64,000 nt of DNA, taken from contig CM119269.1 of NCBI GenBank assembly GCA_051294375.1, positions 20,693,665 to 20,757,664 of the forward strand. The letters run 5' to 3'. The first letter of the stretch is position 1. The number at the start of each line of letters is the position of its first letter. Both the position numbers and the translations under genes were made by a program. The DNA is from Paraspadella gotoi. Lineage: Eukaryota > Chaetognatha. The notes beneath the pieces are model-generated. The model did no database searches. It saw only the letters and a list, made by a program, of their open reading frames with translations, and was not told where the DNA came from. Of this stretch, positions 51,277 through 63,443 are shown one piece after another.

Positions 51277-51735
51277 GTAAAGAACACACAAGATAATAAC
51301 ATAGCAGAACCCTGCAACCTTTCAATCAAGACTGTCTCACAGACTCGTTTATTCACTCCCAAAGTACCTGCCTTCCCTGGTTTTCGAGTCTTGATTCCTC
51401 TGCTATCAATGAAGTGGAATAATGTTTCAATGAATGTTTCAGTTGGATAAATGGATCATTCCCTTAAGTATATTAACATTGAAGTTAAAACAATATTGAT
51501 GGGATCTTAGATATTTGTCTATTGGCACAGGCTATAGGATCTCGAAGGGTTTTTCAGTTTTTCCGCTACCCGTAGCTTATCAAACAATTCTATCTTTTGC
51601 AACGAAAGTTCTGACAAATCAAATGAGTTTGAAGATGAAGCGTGCTAAATGCTGATGAACGAAACATCGAAACGGCCATATCGAACGAATAGTTACTATT
51701 ACGTCTCAACATGTTTTTATCTTCCCACCTCCCAG

Positions 51736-52041
51736 ATTCTTCATATTTTATGCTCGATGTGCCCTTCACCTCCTCCTACTCCCTCTTCTTTCCGCTCTGT
51801 CTGGCCCCACTCCCGTGGCGACTCAATCCACTCCATCGCCGGCAACTCCTGGTGCTACGGGGGCTGCGGTCCTCGGGTATGCGGAGCCGGTGAAGGGGCG
51901 GATCACCGGCGAGGACCGTGCCTCGGATCACGTCGTCCGACGCCGTGTCTACAATCAATAGAGAGTCTCGCCTATGGAAGCGTTTGGGAAGAACCCTTCG
52001 CGTACAGGTCGTCTCGAATGACTTTTTATTATGTACTATAA
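51736..52041 (+). CDS. Possible cytoplasmic-tail exon of the HAP2-like gene
   Basis: A CCTCCCAG acceptor at 51735 starts a moderately GC-rich open region. The phase-0 frame, compatible with the previous donor, gives a Cys-containing tail (WCYGGCGPRVCGAGEG) to a stop at 52041. Another frame reads GYAEPVKGRITGEDRASDHV and ends at about 51961, and looks more protein-like, but it would need an additional small exon to fix phase. Both are recorded; I cannot choose. Confidence 0.35.
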   Translation: MLHILCSMCPSPPPTPSSFRSVWPHSRGDSIHSIAGNSWCYGGCGPRVCGAGEGADHRRGPCLGSRRPTPCLQSIESLAYGSVWEEPFAYRSSRMTFYYVL

Positions 52042-52049
52042 AATAACGC

Positions 52050-53740
52050 TAAAATGAATAAGAAAATAATTTTGAACTTATATTAATATTACAAGATTCA
52101 ACCGGACTCCGTCAATAGATGAAGAACCTTCGATGGCCACAAAATATATTAAATGCGGTTTCTCTGCTTCTGCCAGAGAATGTAGTACCAAGGCAGACAA
52201 TTCTATCACGGCTGAACCAAAACCAACTGCGGCTTGAACCAAAATCTGACTCCTTCGCAGAATTAAGAATAATTTTTTGGCAATAATTTGTCAAAAGATG
52301 ACTAAGAATTAATGAACAAACGGTGTATCATACAGCAGTTCCTAAACTCCGAATCAGGCACAAGGCGGCCACATTGGAACCTTTGTGTTGGAAAGAGAAC
52401 GACTTGCCGAGGACTCCCATGAACAGTTAACAGTGAACAGTTAACCTCTCTGAACAGTTGGTGGATTTTGATCCACTGTTTTGTACGATTTTTTTTTTCT
52501 TTTCATGCTATAAATTTTTGTTTTTTCAATTAAAGAATTGCAAACAAATATTAATTTTTGCTAAAAATATATTAACAGCAGTGAAAAACTGATCGGTCAT
52601 ATTTGAGAGCCACAACATCATCTCCAGTACTATAAAATCTTAAAATATTAGTAGATTCTTTCACAACTAATCTGTAAATTTTTTTCTTCCTAGAACTGCC
52701 ACTTAGTCTAACTTAGACTCTAAGGCATTCTGCGTATTATATCAGGGACAGGGGGATCAAAACTTTTGTTTTCGGTTTAAAAATGGCCCTTGAAAGTGCT
52801 GCTCTTCCCGGCCTTTTTTAAAGCGCGGGAAAAAAGAGCATCACATTTTCCAAAAAGTTTCGTGTCAGAGCAGAGACAGAGCCGAGGCAGAAATCAACTT
52901 GAGAGAGCACAGTCTGGCCTGGCCACTAAACTTTCCCAGGTCGTCCTATCTCCATCCCGAGGGCGAATTTTAGAGATTGAGTCATTTTCATTGGAGGTCG
53001 AATGACGATAGCGTGACGATAGCTACAATAATAATCTTGCTTATGACGAATGTCGTCGCCCAGGCCCAGGGTCAATGATTTCTTTTTTTCTTTTGTCGTT
53101 ACTTTTTCTCTTCGATCAGTTAGAAAATCAATTATTAGAATTAATAACTTGGCTTTTTTCTCGTCTATTTTTTCCCTCTCTCTTCGATGCACTTGTTCGA
53201 AACTTCTGGGATCGAAGAGAAAGATGAATCTCAATTTGGCGGCAGCACCCTCTCCTTCTCTCTCCTCTCTTCTCTCTCCTCTGTCTTCTCACTCTCTCTG
53301 ACTCTGTTACTCTGATCCGCTTCCGGGATAAACAGTTTCAACAGGTTGAGTAAGAGAAAAAAACAGAAAAAAAAAAAACAACAGAAAACCACACACAACC
53401 CCAATCTGCTGACGCTTTTCTTCAGAGATAAAATTTCTCATAAATTACTATGAATCTGTTCATAATCATCCGCTTTTAAATAACATAAACAGTTGTCATT
53501 CATCGACCTTCAATAAAAGAAAACTAACATTTTTTTTTCGAACTTTCGCTGTTTAGAAAATCGTGATAGAACACTCGATCGAGTAAAAAACAAAATAAAA
53601 TAAAAAATCGTGATTATAAAACTAGTGATAAAAAAACCCGAATTGATCCACGATTTTTTTTTGGTGAAAAAAGTCACGGGCGTTATTTTGAAAAAAAAAA
53701 ATTAAAAATAAATAAATTTTATAAATAAATACAAACTCGA
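52050..53740. other. Intergenic region between the HAP2-like and ARMC3-like genes
   Basis: Mostly AT-rich, with a short direct repeat GAACAGTTAAC (52420-52450) and a CT-rich patch at 53255-53300. No recognised exon. It should contain the terminator of the upstream gene and the promoter of the downstream one, but no specific motif is identifiable. Confidence 0.35.
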
Positions 53741-53743
53741 GAG

Positions 53744-55954
53744 ATGGCGACGGAGTCTAGGAACGCTTCGCCCGATAAAGGGACGACGAAATCGACGAAA
53801 TCGACCAAAACGACGATTTGCGAGATGGACGCTTACCCGTGTCAGTTCAACCTGCCAGCCTCCGTCAGCCTGCTCCTGCCCTCCACCGAAACACTTGTCT
53901 TGCTCGACGCGTTGGAAAGTTTCAAGAAATTCGTCGGTAAGTCCATGCCTTGTTTTTTTTTTTTACTTAGAATAATAAAGAAGAAGTCAATATCCTGGGA
54001 TTTCGGTTCCGTTTAATCAGAAAGAAACGAATCAGGTTTTTAAATTTAGTAGATAAAAAAGTAGAAAAACAAGAAAAACAAGTTTTTTAAAAAGGCGAAA
54101 AAATACCAAGTTTCCCGAATTTCAGGGAAGAGCATTCGAAACAAAGAGCTGTTCTTGAGTCTGAACGAAGGAAAAGCCTTAGAGATGGTCATCGTTCTTG
54201 TAAATCACGAGGACGAAGCAGGTTCGATCACATGGAAATAATTAACAAATAAAGTGAAAATAGTTGTCGAGAATTTGATCAATTTCCAAATCCAAAGTTT
54301 TTGCAACGATTTCAAAGACGAAAAAAAAACGTATCAAAAACGATATAAAAATAACCGCTGGGGTGTGAGCAAAATAAAACTACGAGCGTGAACAAAAAGT
54401 TGTCGATCGTCGAAGATAATATAAAAAGTGATCTTGACAATCGGATCGTGATACATTAATTAATAATATTAATAATATTGAAAGTAACTTCTACTTTCTC
54501 TCGATCAAAGTTAGTCTCGCTAGTCTGGAACTACTCGCGGCGCTCGTTCCTGAAATGTTCGAATCCGGCGTGTTCGCCATCCGCAAAAAAAAGAACGCTG
54601 TTCCCGCTATTCTCACCGCTGTGGAGCCCCCGCTTGCAGACGCAGGGATTCACGAGGTAGAAGGCCTTAATAACTATTTGAAACAGAACGGCAGGAGAAA
54701 TTGTTAAAATTCGTTTCAGGCTGGAATCTTTTGTTTGATCCGTCTCTGTCGCGGTGACCTGAAAAGTACAATGAAGTTCCACGAACTGGGTGAGAGAGAG
54801 AGAGAGAAAGAAAAAGAAATATTTTAGACGGTAAACAACTCTCTTTATACTCAGATGGGCTCGACGTAATGGTAAAGCTGATGGCGAAGGACAATTTTGA
54901 TGTCGTTGTTCTCGTTATGCGTTGTCTCGTTGCCGTTTGTCAAGAGAGTCTGGACGCCAGGTTAAAATCTCGATTTCAATGCAATCTGATGACGCCGTTA
55001 GAGAATATTGAATTAGCTTGATTTAGCTTGATTTTAGGATTAGGAGTTAGTACTGAAGTTAAAGCGTGAAAAAGAATGACGAAACCTTGGCTTTGTGCGT
55101 TTATTTTCCAACAGATACGATTTGTTTCACATGGAAAAATTCGTGAAGTTAATCATCGCGTTTTGCAATCACGAGATGCCAGAGATTCAGTCGTGAGTTG
55201 TAGACGTTTGTGGAGAGGAGTTTTGAAAATACATAAGTCGATTGTAGACCATGAATTTTAACGGTAAACTTTTTGCCCGATTTTTTGTTAAATGCAAATT
55301 TCATGACAGGATTGTATGTTTTCAGCATAAGAATTATCATCTGGTAGAGAAAATACGTACATTTTGTAGTTTTGATGAAATAGGCATTCCCTCATTCCCT
55401 CCGCTCCACTAGTCTCTCCCTGGACCTGATCGCGCTCGCTGCGCAGCACCGTCAACTTCGCAATCATATTCGCTGTGTAAAGATTCTCATAACAATCGGA
55501 AAGAAGTTACTGAGCGAGGAGGAGGTGCCGCCTAACTCGCAGGCTGTCAAGATCCTGCAGACCTTCGTCGACGCCTGTACGGGCGAGGAGGCAAATATCC
55601 GGTTTGCTCAAGGGCTCGGCTTGCTCCATTGGAGCCTCGACGTCGTTGCCGAACGGGATCCGCAGGCCAAGAGGTTCTGTTTATTTATGATCGGTCGTGT
55701 TGTTTTGCTTCAGTTTGATTTTTCTTTTGGTTTGTTGGCTAAATTTAATTTGAAGACGGTGGTGTCTTGCGGCTTCAAAAACTAAATCAAAATGAAAAAT
55801 CTGTTTTTGCATCGTAATAAAATGAAACTCTACAGAGGTAAAAACCGGTTACGTAAAAGAGTAAAGAAGTTGCTGGACAACATTTCATTTTGGAACGTAA
55901 TTTTCTTTCCTAATTTTTTTCTCATCCAATTCGTAATTCCGTGTTATGTATTTT

Positions 55955-56021
<67 letters not shown>

Positions 56022-59000
56022 CTCTTTCTCTCTCTCTCTCTCTCTTTCTGCGCCCTTTTTTCTCTTTCTTTTTCTTTATTTTGTCTTCCAGATGGGACAA
56101 GACCTTTGAACTTTCCCTTCGCTTATTGGCGAAATTCTCTGTGTTTCGCGAGAATCGATTGAGTCTTCAGGATTTGAGCATCGACGTGGTCGTTATGAAA
56201 TTGGCTCACAAGAAGAGTCGCCATTGCGTCGCAGCCGCGCTAGAGGTTTTAACCAGTACTAGCAGTTTTTCAGAAATTCAGCAAGAATGATTTTACATTT
56301 TGTAGTTTAATTTTTGATTCATTTAGTTAATCTCCAAACTTTGCGAAAATGACGCGAGCAAGATCGCCTTCGGCCAAAGGGGCGCCATGACGATGGCACT
56401 CACCTACCTCATGGCGAAAGCCAAACCGCCGGGCAAAGATGGTTAGGCGAGGGCGAGCGGGAAAATTGGGTGGGTAATAGAACTAATATAAGAGAACACA
56501 GAAAGACAAGGAAACCAATTCCATATCAAATTTTTTTTATTCCTTTCCAATGTTTTCTTTCAAATTTTTTTTCCCTTTTTCTTCCATTTTCCATATTTTT
56601 ATTTTATTTTCATTTCCACTTAAATTTCAATCTCTCATTTGGTGCCATCCTCACCGCCGGCAGCGAGTCGCGCATCCAGCCGGAAAAAGGGCGCTTCCCC
56701 CAAGAAAGGAGGGTCGCCAGGAGGCTTCGCTCTTGGCGACGTGGAGGTCGTTCTTCCTCACGAAACAAACTTTGCTATTGGAACAGGTTGTCGATAAAGA
56801 TTGGAGGTGGGGATGATATGGAAGTAATGTACAGTAGGTGTTACTTTCCTTACGAGCATGTGACGTGACGCATTGACGTACCAACACAATTTTCCTTACG
56901 CAGCTTGCCTAGCTTCGCTGACTTCCGGCTGCAGAACGAACGTCTCTCTCGCCTTCGCCAAGGAAAATCTGTCGTTGCTGACGGAATTCCTTAAGGGATC
57001 GATTTTTAAAATTATTTTATTATTTTTATTATTTTATTATTATTTATTAAAATTTGTAATGCATTTTAAAATTATAGAAAGTGTGAATGATTTTATTAAT
57101 CGGTCCTTAAATGCCAAGGCCTTTGCTCCAACGGCCCAAATAGAAAAAGAGGCGGCCACCCTGAATACTTTCAACGTAGTGCGCAACTTGCACGCCGACC
57201 CTGAGCAGACCTTGCTGCTTATGGCTAAGACTAATCTTGTAAAGCAGGTTAGAGTGCTGTCGAAAGTAATTGCATAGTGTGGAAAGTGCATTGTGCAGGT
57301 CATTTTTCGCTTTCCGTAGTCCGTACTGCCATACGTTGAGATTCAGCTAGAAGGCGGCGTCTGCTTTGAGCCGCTCGTTCGCGCGATTGACGTACTGACT
57401 GTCTACTATGTCAACCGCATCCTGATCGAGGGAGAGTGAGTCGGGGAGGGGGGTGGGAGAAGTAGACGTAGCCGTGAGCCGGTAATGTAGGCGTTGACGT
57501 GCACTCGGGGAAATTTACGGTTTAAAGTCGTCTTTTTTTTTCCAATTTTTTTTCCCAAAAATCACTAAAACTATTCCTTTTCGGTTTTACCCCGTATAAA
57601 GATTTAATGATGAATGTAATTATGTTTTACTTGTCAGAGAGTCAGGCGAAGAAAAAACTACTGATATAGAGGAGAGACAAAAGCTGCAGACTCGACTTCA
57701 TTCGATAATTGCCAAGAGTTTGGAGAGCGAGGATCTTCACGTTTGCGTTGCGGGAGCTCGACTTGCCGAATCCCTCGCCAAGTCGCCCGACCGAGGTGCA
57801 GACTCTCATATACGTATTATATCTGTCTTTCTATTGTAAAATTTGGATAAATATTAGGTTGGGAGCCATCAGTTAAGAAATAAAACTATTGTAGTCGGGC
57901 ATTGCCTAGGTTCACCCCGCCTATAAGCATGATTCTTTCAGTTGTGACCCGGTGGCTCATTGAGTAAAGCCATCAGCTCTTGACCACTAGGTACCGGGTT
58001 CAATCCCAACCCGGTACCTACCCTGCGGGAAGAGTGAGGACGGCCGTAAGCCGCCTTGGGGGTGTGGCAAGCCCTCAAGCCTGGTTCCAAGCCCAGGTCC
58101 CGTTCCATGTCTGCTAGAGGGGGTTATAGCAATTACGGATAGTCATCTTCTGCCCACTTAGCGCCTTTTCCACACTATTATAGAATCTGTAGAATTTTTT
58201 GACCAGGCGTCGCCCTAATTGACGACGGGATTGTCGACATTCTTTGGAACAGATTCCGCTCTTCTCTTAAAGTATTTCCAAAGTCGATGCGAAAGCAGAC
58301 GGAACGTTGCTTGGATCACATTCTTGGTTGTAACCTCTCGTTGAAGTACACAATTTTGGGCAGGTCTTTACTTTCGAAGGGTGGATTAACACTATAGCAT
58401 ATTCGAATCGGCGAAATAACTAGAGATTTCCTCGACAAGACTAACCTCCTTTGACCGAATTGGCGACTATTTTGACGACATTGGAGCCAAACTCGATGCA
58501 GAAGATGCAAGGCGTCTACTTCTGGGGATGGAGACGAAGATTCGCCAGGTGAGCGTTCTCCGGTAGAAGCTTGTCGGATGGGATAAATCAGGCTCTTAAA
58601 TAGGTAAAGAATAGTAAAAACGGACGCGATGGTGGCCGACTGAAGATTGCACCATCTAACTTCGTTTCACCTCTGTTTCTTCTCCCGAGGTAGCCACGGT
58701 ATAGAGAAACGGTAGTCGTTGACAAGGGAACGACGAGGAGGACCATTGTTGAAGAGGTTTTACTCGAGGACGAAGGCGAGGACGAGGGGAAAGGCGAAGA
58801 CGAGGAAGACGGGGACCAAACAGGTTCTATTTATAATCATTTACGCTCGCATTTAGCATTTTTAAATCTCCCATAAAATGCCATTATAGTATGGCAGTTT
58901 CAACTGTCAAAGGAGACTCCCTATGTTGCTCGAGACAAGGCGCTGGACCCTCTGCGGTCGCCCACCTACTATGGTCATTGAATCCGACTACATTATGCTT

Positions 59001-62000
59001 GCCAGGCTGTAACCGGGAGTTGAACTCGAGACCTATTTGACAAACGTAATGCGATTTTAGGACACCGTAACCGTCGACTTTAACCATAAAGAGTATTACC
59101 ATTAGTAGTAAGAACTTAAAGCGCCATCATAATTTTAATTTTTGTGGCAGAAACGCCCGCGATCAATATTTTGGTCCCGACGGAAGAATTTCCTCCCGTC
59201 GCCATTACTTCACCTAGGTGGATAATTCAGTGAATGACTTATTTTTCTTAGACATTGTATTCAGTGTTATTTCTATTTGTTGCGTTTGAGTTAGTTTTTA
59301 ATCAGGTGATAACGAGTTAGTTTTGCGCTGACGAAACAGATCCATTTTTTATAAAAAAAAAAAAGCAAAGTAAAGTAATCTCGCCAAAAAAAACTTGTTA
59401 CTTCGAAATTTTCGATAAATTAATTTTTAATTAAATAAAATTTTTTTCAAATAAAAAATTGATGGCAACAGCCGGGTTGCCTGAGATGCCCATTGGAATG
59501 GGACATCACTTTGTTGGCTTTAAGGGCTTCCGACATTCAGTGACTCCTCCTGTCACTGGAGCGGTTACCCTAGGACGGTCTCGCTTTGCAAACGCAGAGG
59601 GAAGTCGGTAGGACTGTTGACAGAACGCAACGGTATTGGCTGAACGGCGGTGGATGCGAGGCAGTGTGAATATACCGCTGCATAGTGATGATAAATTGAT
59701 GCAATGATAATGAATTAATGATGTGATGATAACAAATTAATGATGCTATGATAACAAATTATTGATGCGATGATATGAATTACTGATGGGATGATAACGA
59801 ATTATTGATGCAATGATTAACAAATTATAGTTGCGATGATATTGCGAATAGGCAGAGGGGGAACACACCATCCCAGGCGTTGTGTTCCTTCCACAGTCCT
59901 TACGAATTCCCTGTGTTGGCAAAGCAATACCATCCTTGGGTAACCCCGCCAGTGACAGGTGGCGTCACTGAGATTCAGTAGCCCCCAAAGTCAACAGTGA
60001 GATGCCCCATCCCAATGGGCATCACAGGCAACCCGGCTGTTGCCATAAGGTATCATTTTATCTTTATTTTTAAATACTTTTCTAAAAGTGGGACTCCACT
60101 TGAACCTAAACCGGAGAAACCCGAGAAGAAATACATCGAAATCGAAAACGATCCTACGCTTTTGACTCTGATTGATCACGTCCTGTCCAAACTCAAGAAT
60201 CTTCCGAGAATCGAGTGGAAAATCAAGTGTCTGGCTATTTTGGTATTTATCAAGCTTATCAATTTATTATTTTATGAATCAATCTAATAAAATATCTCTC
60301 TTTAAATCGTGAACTCGGCAAAACGTTTTTTCAGCATTTCTACGGCAGACAAACTCTTTCATTCTTTCGAAGGTCTTTTATCAGTTTGGGGGACGATTGT
60401 TGCCCGACGAACTCTTTGCTGATGATTTCCGTGAGCACCTTCGCGATCTGGTCGAAGAAACCTTAGATTATCGCGTAACGATCGGTTCGATTTCTAAAGG
60501 AGTCGCATATCACAGAGCGTTATTATTCAAAGGTTACTAACTGGTCAACAATTTATTACTTTGAGGTTTAGTTTCCATTTAATATAATATGTTCCTCCAA
60601 CTTTCGCAGTGTTAGCCGATGAGCTGCTGATCCCGTGCACTCTTATACGAGGGGATTACTTTCGAGCTTGGAACGAAATATGGTTAATGCGCTCGGCTAA
60701 ACGGGTCGTAGCCACTGACAGACTCAGGTTTAAGAACTGTTATTTAATTTTTTTGTACATGATTTTGTTTTATATTACACAGTGTGGTGGTCTGAAGAGA
60801 TAAAGTGGTTTGATTTTTAGGTGGATGTTACACGATGATGTGAATAGTGATCCAAAGACGAAAGAAGAGATACCAGAGCTTGCTGGATTTGAGGAATTTA
60901 CATCAGTCGTGGCAAAGGTTTCCTTTTGTCTATTTCTTGCTTTTTTGATTGAAAATTTCTTTCTCAGTATTCAGTTCTGGTGATATGTGAATAATTTATT
61001 TCTAGTAATGACTGCTCATTATGAGTGTTCAATAACTCATCCGTTAACTTGATTTACTTCGTCTGAATCCGCCAGGGCGCGCCTCCAGACTCTCTCTGTG
61101 TCTCCTTAGCTATGGCGATGGCGATTCAAACTCAATTCCTCAAGATTTTATTGTATGACGATCGTACAGCAAAGGAACTTCTGAGCGCACAGCCGCCTCC
61201 TCCGATCATTGACATCGAGGCGAAACTGGATGTAAGACTCGTTTCAAAAATGTCATTTAAAAAAGTATTGGTTCGCAAAATATAAACATTTAAAAAAATA
61301 TTTAAAGCATAAAGATCGTCGCAATCGCAAAGCAAAAGTCTGGACCCATAAAAAATTAAATTTGATATCGGAAAACTAAGTAACAAACTTCGCCTAATAT
61401 AAAAAAATAAAAAAAGCTTAAAAGTATAAAATCAAAACGAATATTCAATGGCAGATGAACAAACGGATACCAAAAAAAATTAGAGAAGTAAATCAAGAAA
61501 GAAACAATAGAAAAGAAGAGAAGCAAGAGAGCAATTGAAAAAAAAAGTTATTAAAAATAAAATAATTGGTTTTATGAGATAAGGTTATCTTTCAGCTGCA
61601 TCGTCATAGCTAAAATTACTGTAATTAACAACTCTTGGACCTGAAATAGAGCCAAACTTCGTCAATGGGGTGGGTCAGAAGTTTGATTTGGGAACCTTTC
61701 CAAATGAAACTTCATACATTTCTGAGAAAACTTTCAATGGAGCAAAATTTTCTAAAATGGCAAGAAGCATTAGTAATTAATTTTTTAATATTTATTTATA
61801 GATAGGAAATGTCAAAAAATTTTTTTGGAATTTTTTATTTTTAAAAGCAGATTCAAATAGCTTATGAAAAGTTATCTACACAAAGTATAATTCTTTTTTC
61901 AATATTTTGATGATAAGTGGGTTTAAATTGAGAAAAACCTTAAAAAATCATCATCATCATCATCATCCGATGATTTTAGCAGTTTTTACTAATTTTTAGT

Positions 62001-62622
62001 AATAAAACATCAAAATTTTAAAAAGTTGTAATTATATTTTTTGCTTTACTTTTTAAGCTCTATCAGAATCAATTAAAAAAACTTAAAGTATACAAAAAAA
62101 ATTTTTGACATTATATAGCAATATAATAATATTAATTAGCGAATTACTCATGGTTCGGAACATTTTTGCAAAAAAATATTTTAACACAATAATTAATACC
62201 AATAATGGATTAGTTTAATGCTGTTCCCATTAAAATTTGAATTTGGTCGGCTACCGCTACCTGAAATGGTCCTTTTGTTAACCAGTCGTCCTCCGCGGTA
62301 GAGCTCGAACGCGCCCCTTCCCGAGTATGCCACTGCATCGATCACAACGACTCTAACCAGGTCGGCCCGCGACAGAAGACTGAATTCCTCATATTCAGCC
62401 ACTTGGTTTACTACTCGATTCTATCAGTGCGGCTGTTGCGACCATTGCCCGGGCTGGGTCCCGCCCCCGACGCATTTCCTGGCAGAAACTCAGGCCGGTC
62501 GGCCGGAAGAAGAGTCCCCGTTTCAAGGTCCTCCGGGGAAGTTTGTTGTCGACCTCTGTTACTATCCTGCGCGAATAATTTCCGATTTGGACGCGGAGAA
62601 GATAAAGTACATGCATATTTGA
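53744..62622 (+). CDS. ARMC3: Armadillo repeat-containing protein 3-like, 23 exons
   Basis: Exons 53744-53936, 54126-54221, 54511-54656, 54720-54789, 54855-54960, 55115-55192, 55413-55673, 56092-56245, 56327-56441, 56664-56786, 56904-57247, 57320-57435, 57638-57795, 58207-58326, 58424-58548, 58694-58823, 59151-59217, 60089-60242, 60373-60532, 60610-60727, 60821-60917, 61076-61231 and 62428-62622 sum to 3,282 bases with every splice phase matching: 1,093 residues, longer than the roughly 870 of vertebrate ARMC3. The N-terminal two-thirds are armadillo-type helical repeats (LASLELLAALVPEM, DVVVLVMRCLVAVCQES). A Glu/Asp-rich linker follows. The C-terminal EDR1-type domain has YHRALLFK, IRGDYFRAWNE and a VVDLCYYPA end, closely matching ARMC3. 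ARMC3 is associated with cilia and sperm in animals. Oddity: exon 11 contains an in-frame AT-rich insertion (about 57000-57075, Leu/Phe/Tyr-rich) that may be an unrecognised mini-intron. Confidence 0.88.
55949..56048. repeat. (CTTT)n then (CT)n tract in an ARMC3 intron
   Basis: About 18 TTTC tetranucleotides followed by a CT run, immediately before the acceptor of the exon at 56092, where they act as an extended polypyrimidine tract. Confidence 0.95.
57895..58185 (+). repeat. SINE-like repeat S1, copy 2, with tRNA-like head
   Basis: Within the ARMC3 intron 57796-58206. GGTGGCTCATTGAGTAAAG (A-box like) and CGGGTTCAATCCCAACCCGG (B-box like) are spaced about as in a tRNA. The body shared with 49961-50245 follows. 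This copy shows that family S1 is tRNA-derived. Confidence 0.75.
58885..59105 (-). repeat. tRNA-derived SINE-like repeat, minus strand
   Basis: On the minus strand a tRNA-like head with GACGGTTACGGTGTCC then CGAGTTCAACTCCCGG (B-box like) precedes a GC-richer body. It is in the ARMC3 intron 58824-59150. The sequence differs from S1, so it is a second SINE family. Confidence 0.55.
59462..60048. mobile_element. Foldback element with 150-bp arms and internal satellite
   Basis: TGGCAACAGCCGGGTTGCCT at 59462 is mirrored by AGGCAACCCGGCTGTTGCCA ending at 60047. The inverted arms extend about 150 bases each with roughly 80 percent match. The centre (59685-59840) is a degenerate repeat of about 28 bases built on TGATGnnATGATAACnAATTA, about 6 units. 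It lies in the ARMC3 intron 59218-60088. No ORF. Confidence 0.85.
61940..61970. repeat. Short (CAT)n tract
   Basis: About seven ATC triplets in the long, AT-rich last ARMC3 intron (61232-62427), which otherwise shows no exon. Confidence 0.8.
62255..62400 (-). repeat. tRNA-like SINE fragment, minus strand
   Basis: On the minus strand GACCTGGTTAGAGTCG then GGCGCGTTCGAGCTCTACC resembles A and B boxes of a tRNA promoter. It lies directly upstream of the last ARMC3 exon. The open frame through it is not used. Confidence 0.45.
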
Positions 62623-62761
62623 GCTCTTGTCTTGGCCGCTGTCACTTTTTTTTTGGTTATTTTATGATTAAATTAACTCTGAAGAGACTTTCATTGAATC
62701 GTAGCAATAAGTTTTGATGCCAGTATGTAGAATATTTTTTGAGGCGATTAATTTCATCTCG

Positions 62762-63443
62762 GTATAATTTTACTTTCGCCGACCGGAGTTAGGGGGGGTA
62801 ATTAAATGATAATTTTTTTTAAAGAATTTTTTAAAGAATTAAAATTCCTTTTTTTAAATAATGGTATAATTTTATTTTCGCCGACTGCGCTTAAGGGGTT
62901 TAAGGCCTGGGATCAGTGGCCAAAAGTTATAATTAGGATGAAATAAAGCTTGTATTTGGAAAGTAGAGGTCCAGACGATTATGAAAATATATTTAATTTA
63001 TCTTCTCTTCGAATCCATTGCTGTTTTTTTGAATTTTATAATACTATATAAAATAAAAGAAACCTTTCGGAAGAGTTGCGGCCCAAACGGCTAAGCGGAT
63101 TTTTAGGAAATTTTACACAAATTTACTTGAGGATAAAGGTCCCAATTCTATGAGAGGGATTTTTCAAATTCATTTATCTTCATAAAAAAAGATTAGATTG
63201 TACGAAGCTTTATGCAATTCTTGTTTGAATGATCCCAGGTCTTAAGGATAAAGGTGATTTAAGGGAGGTTAGGGTTAAGAAGGTTTATGGTTAAGGCATA
63301 TTTTTTAAAACTTTTTTTAAAAATAAGTATTTAAAAGATATTAAAACCTTAATCAGCCAAAATACAATTTTACAGCTTTTACATATTTTTAAATAATTTT
63401 TTAAGACGCAAAAACCCCGGTCGGCGAAAGTAAAATTTTATCC
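62762..63443. mobile_element. MITE with TIRs and an internal partial duplicate of one TIR
   Basis: GGTATAATTTTACTTTCGCC then GACCGG at 62762 is mirrored by CCGGTCGGCGAAAGTAAAAT near 63418-63440. A direct copy of the left end (GGTATAATTTTATTTTCGCC, GACTG) recurs at 62864-62888, about 100 bases inside. The interior is AT-rich with no ORF. It lies just 3' of the ARMC3 stop. Confidence 0.75.

Noticed and set aside
57960-58030. A genuine tRNA gene
   Set aside because: A and B boxes are present but the acceptor stem does not pair and the sequence continues into the SINE body shared with 49961-50245.
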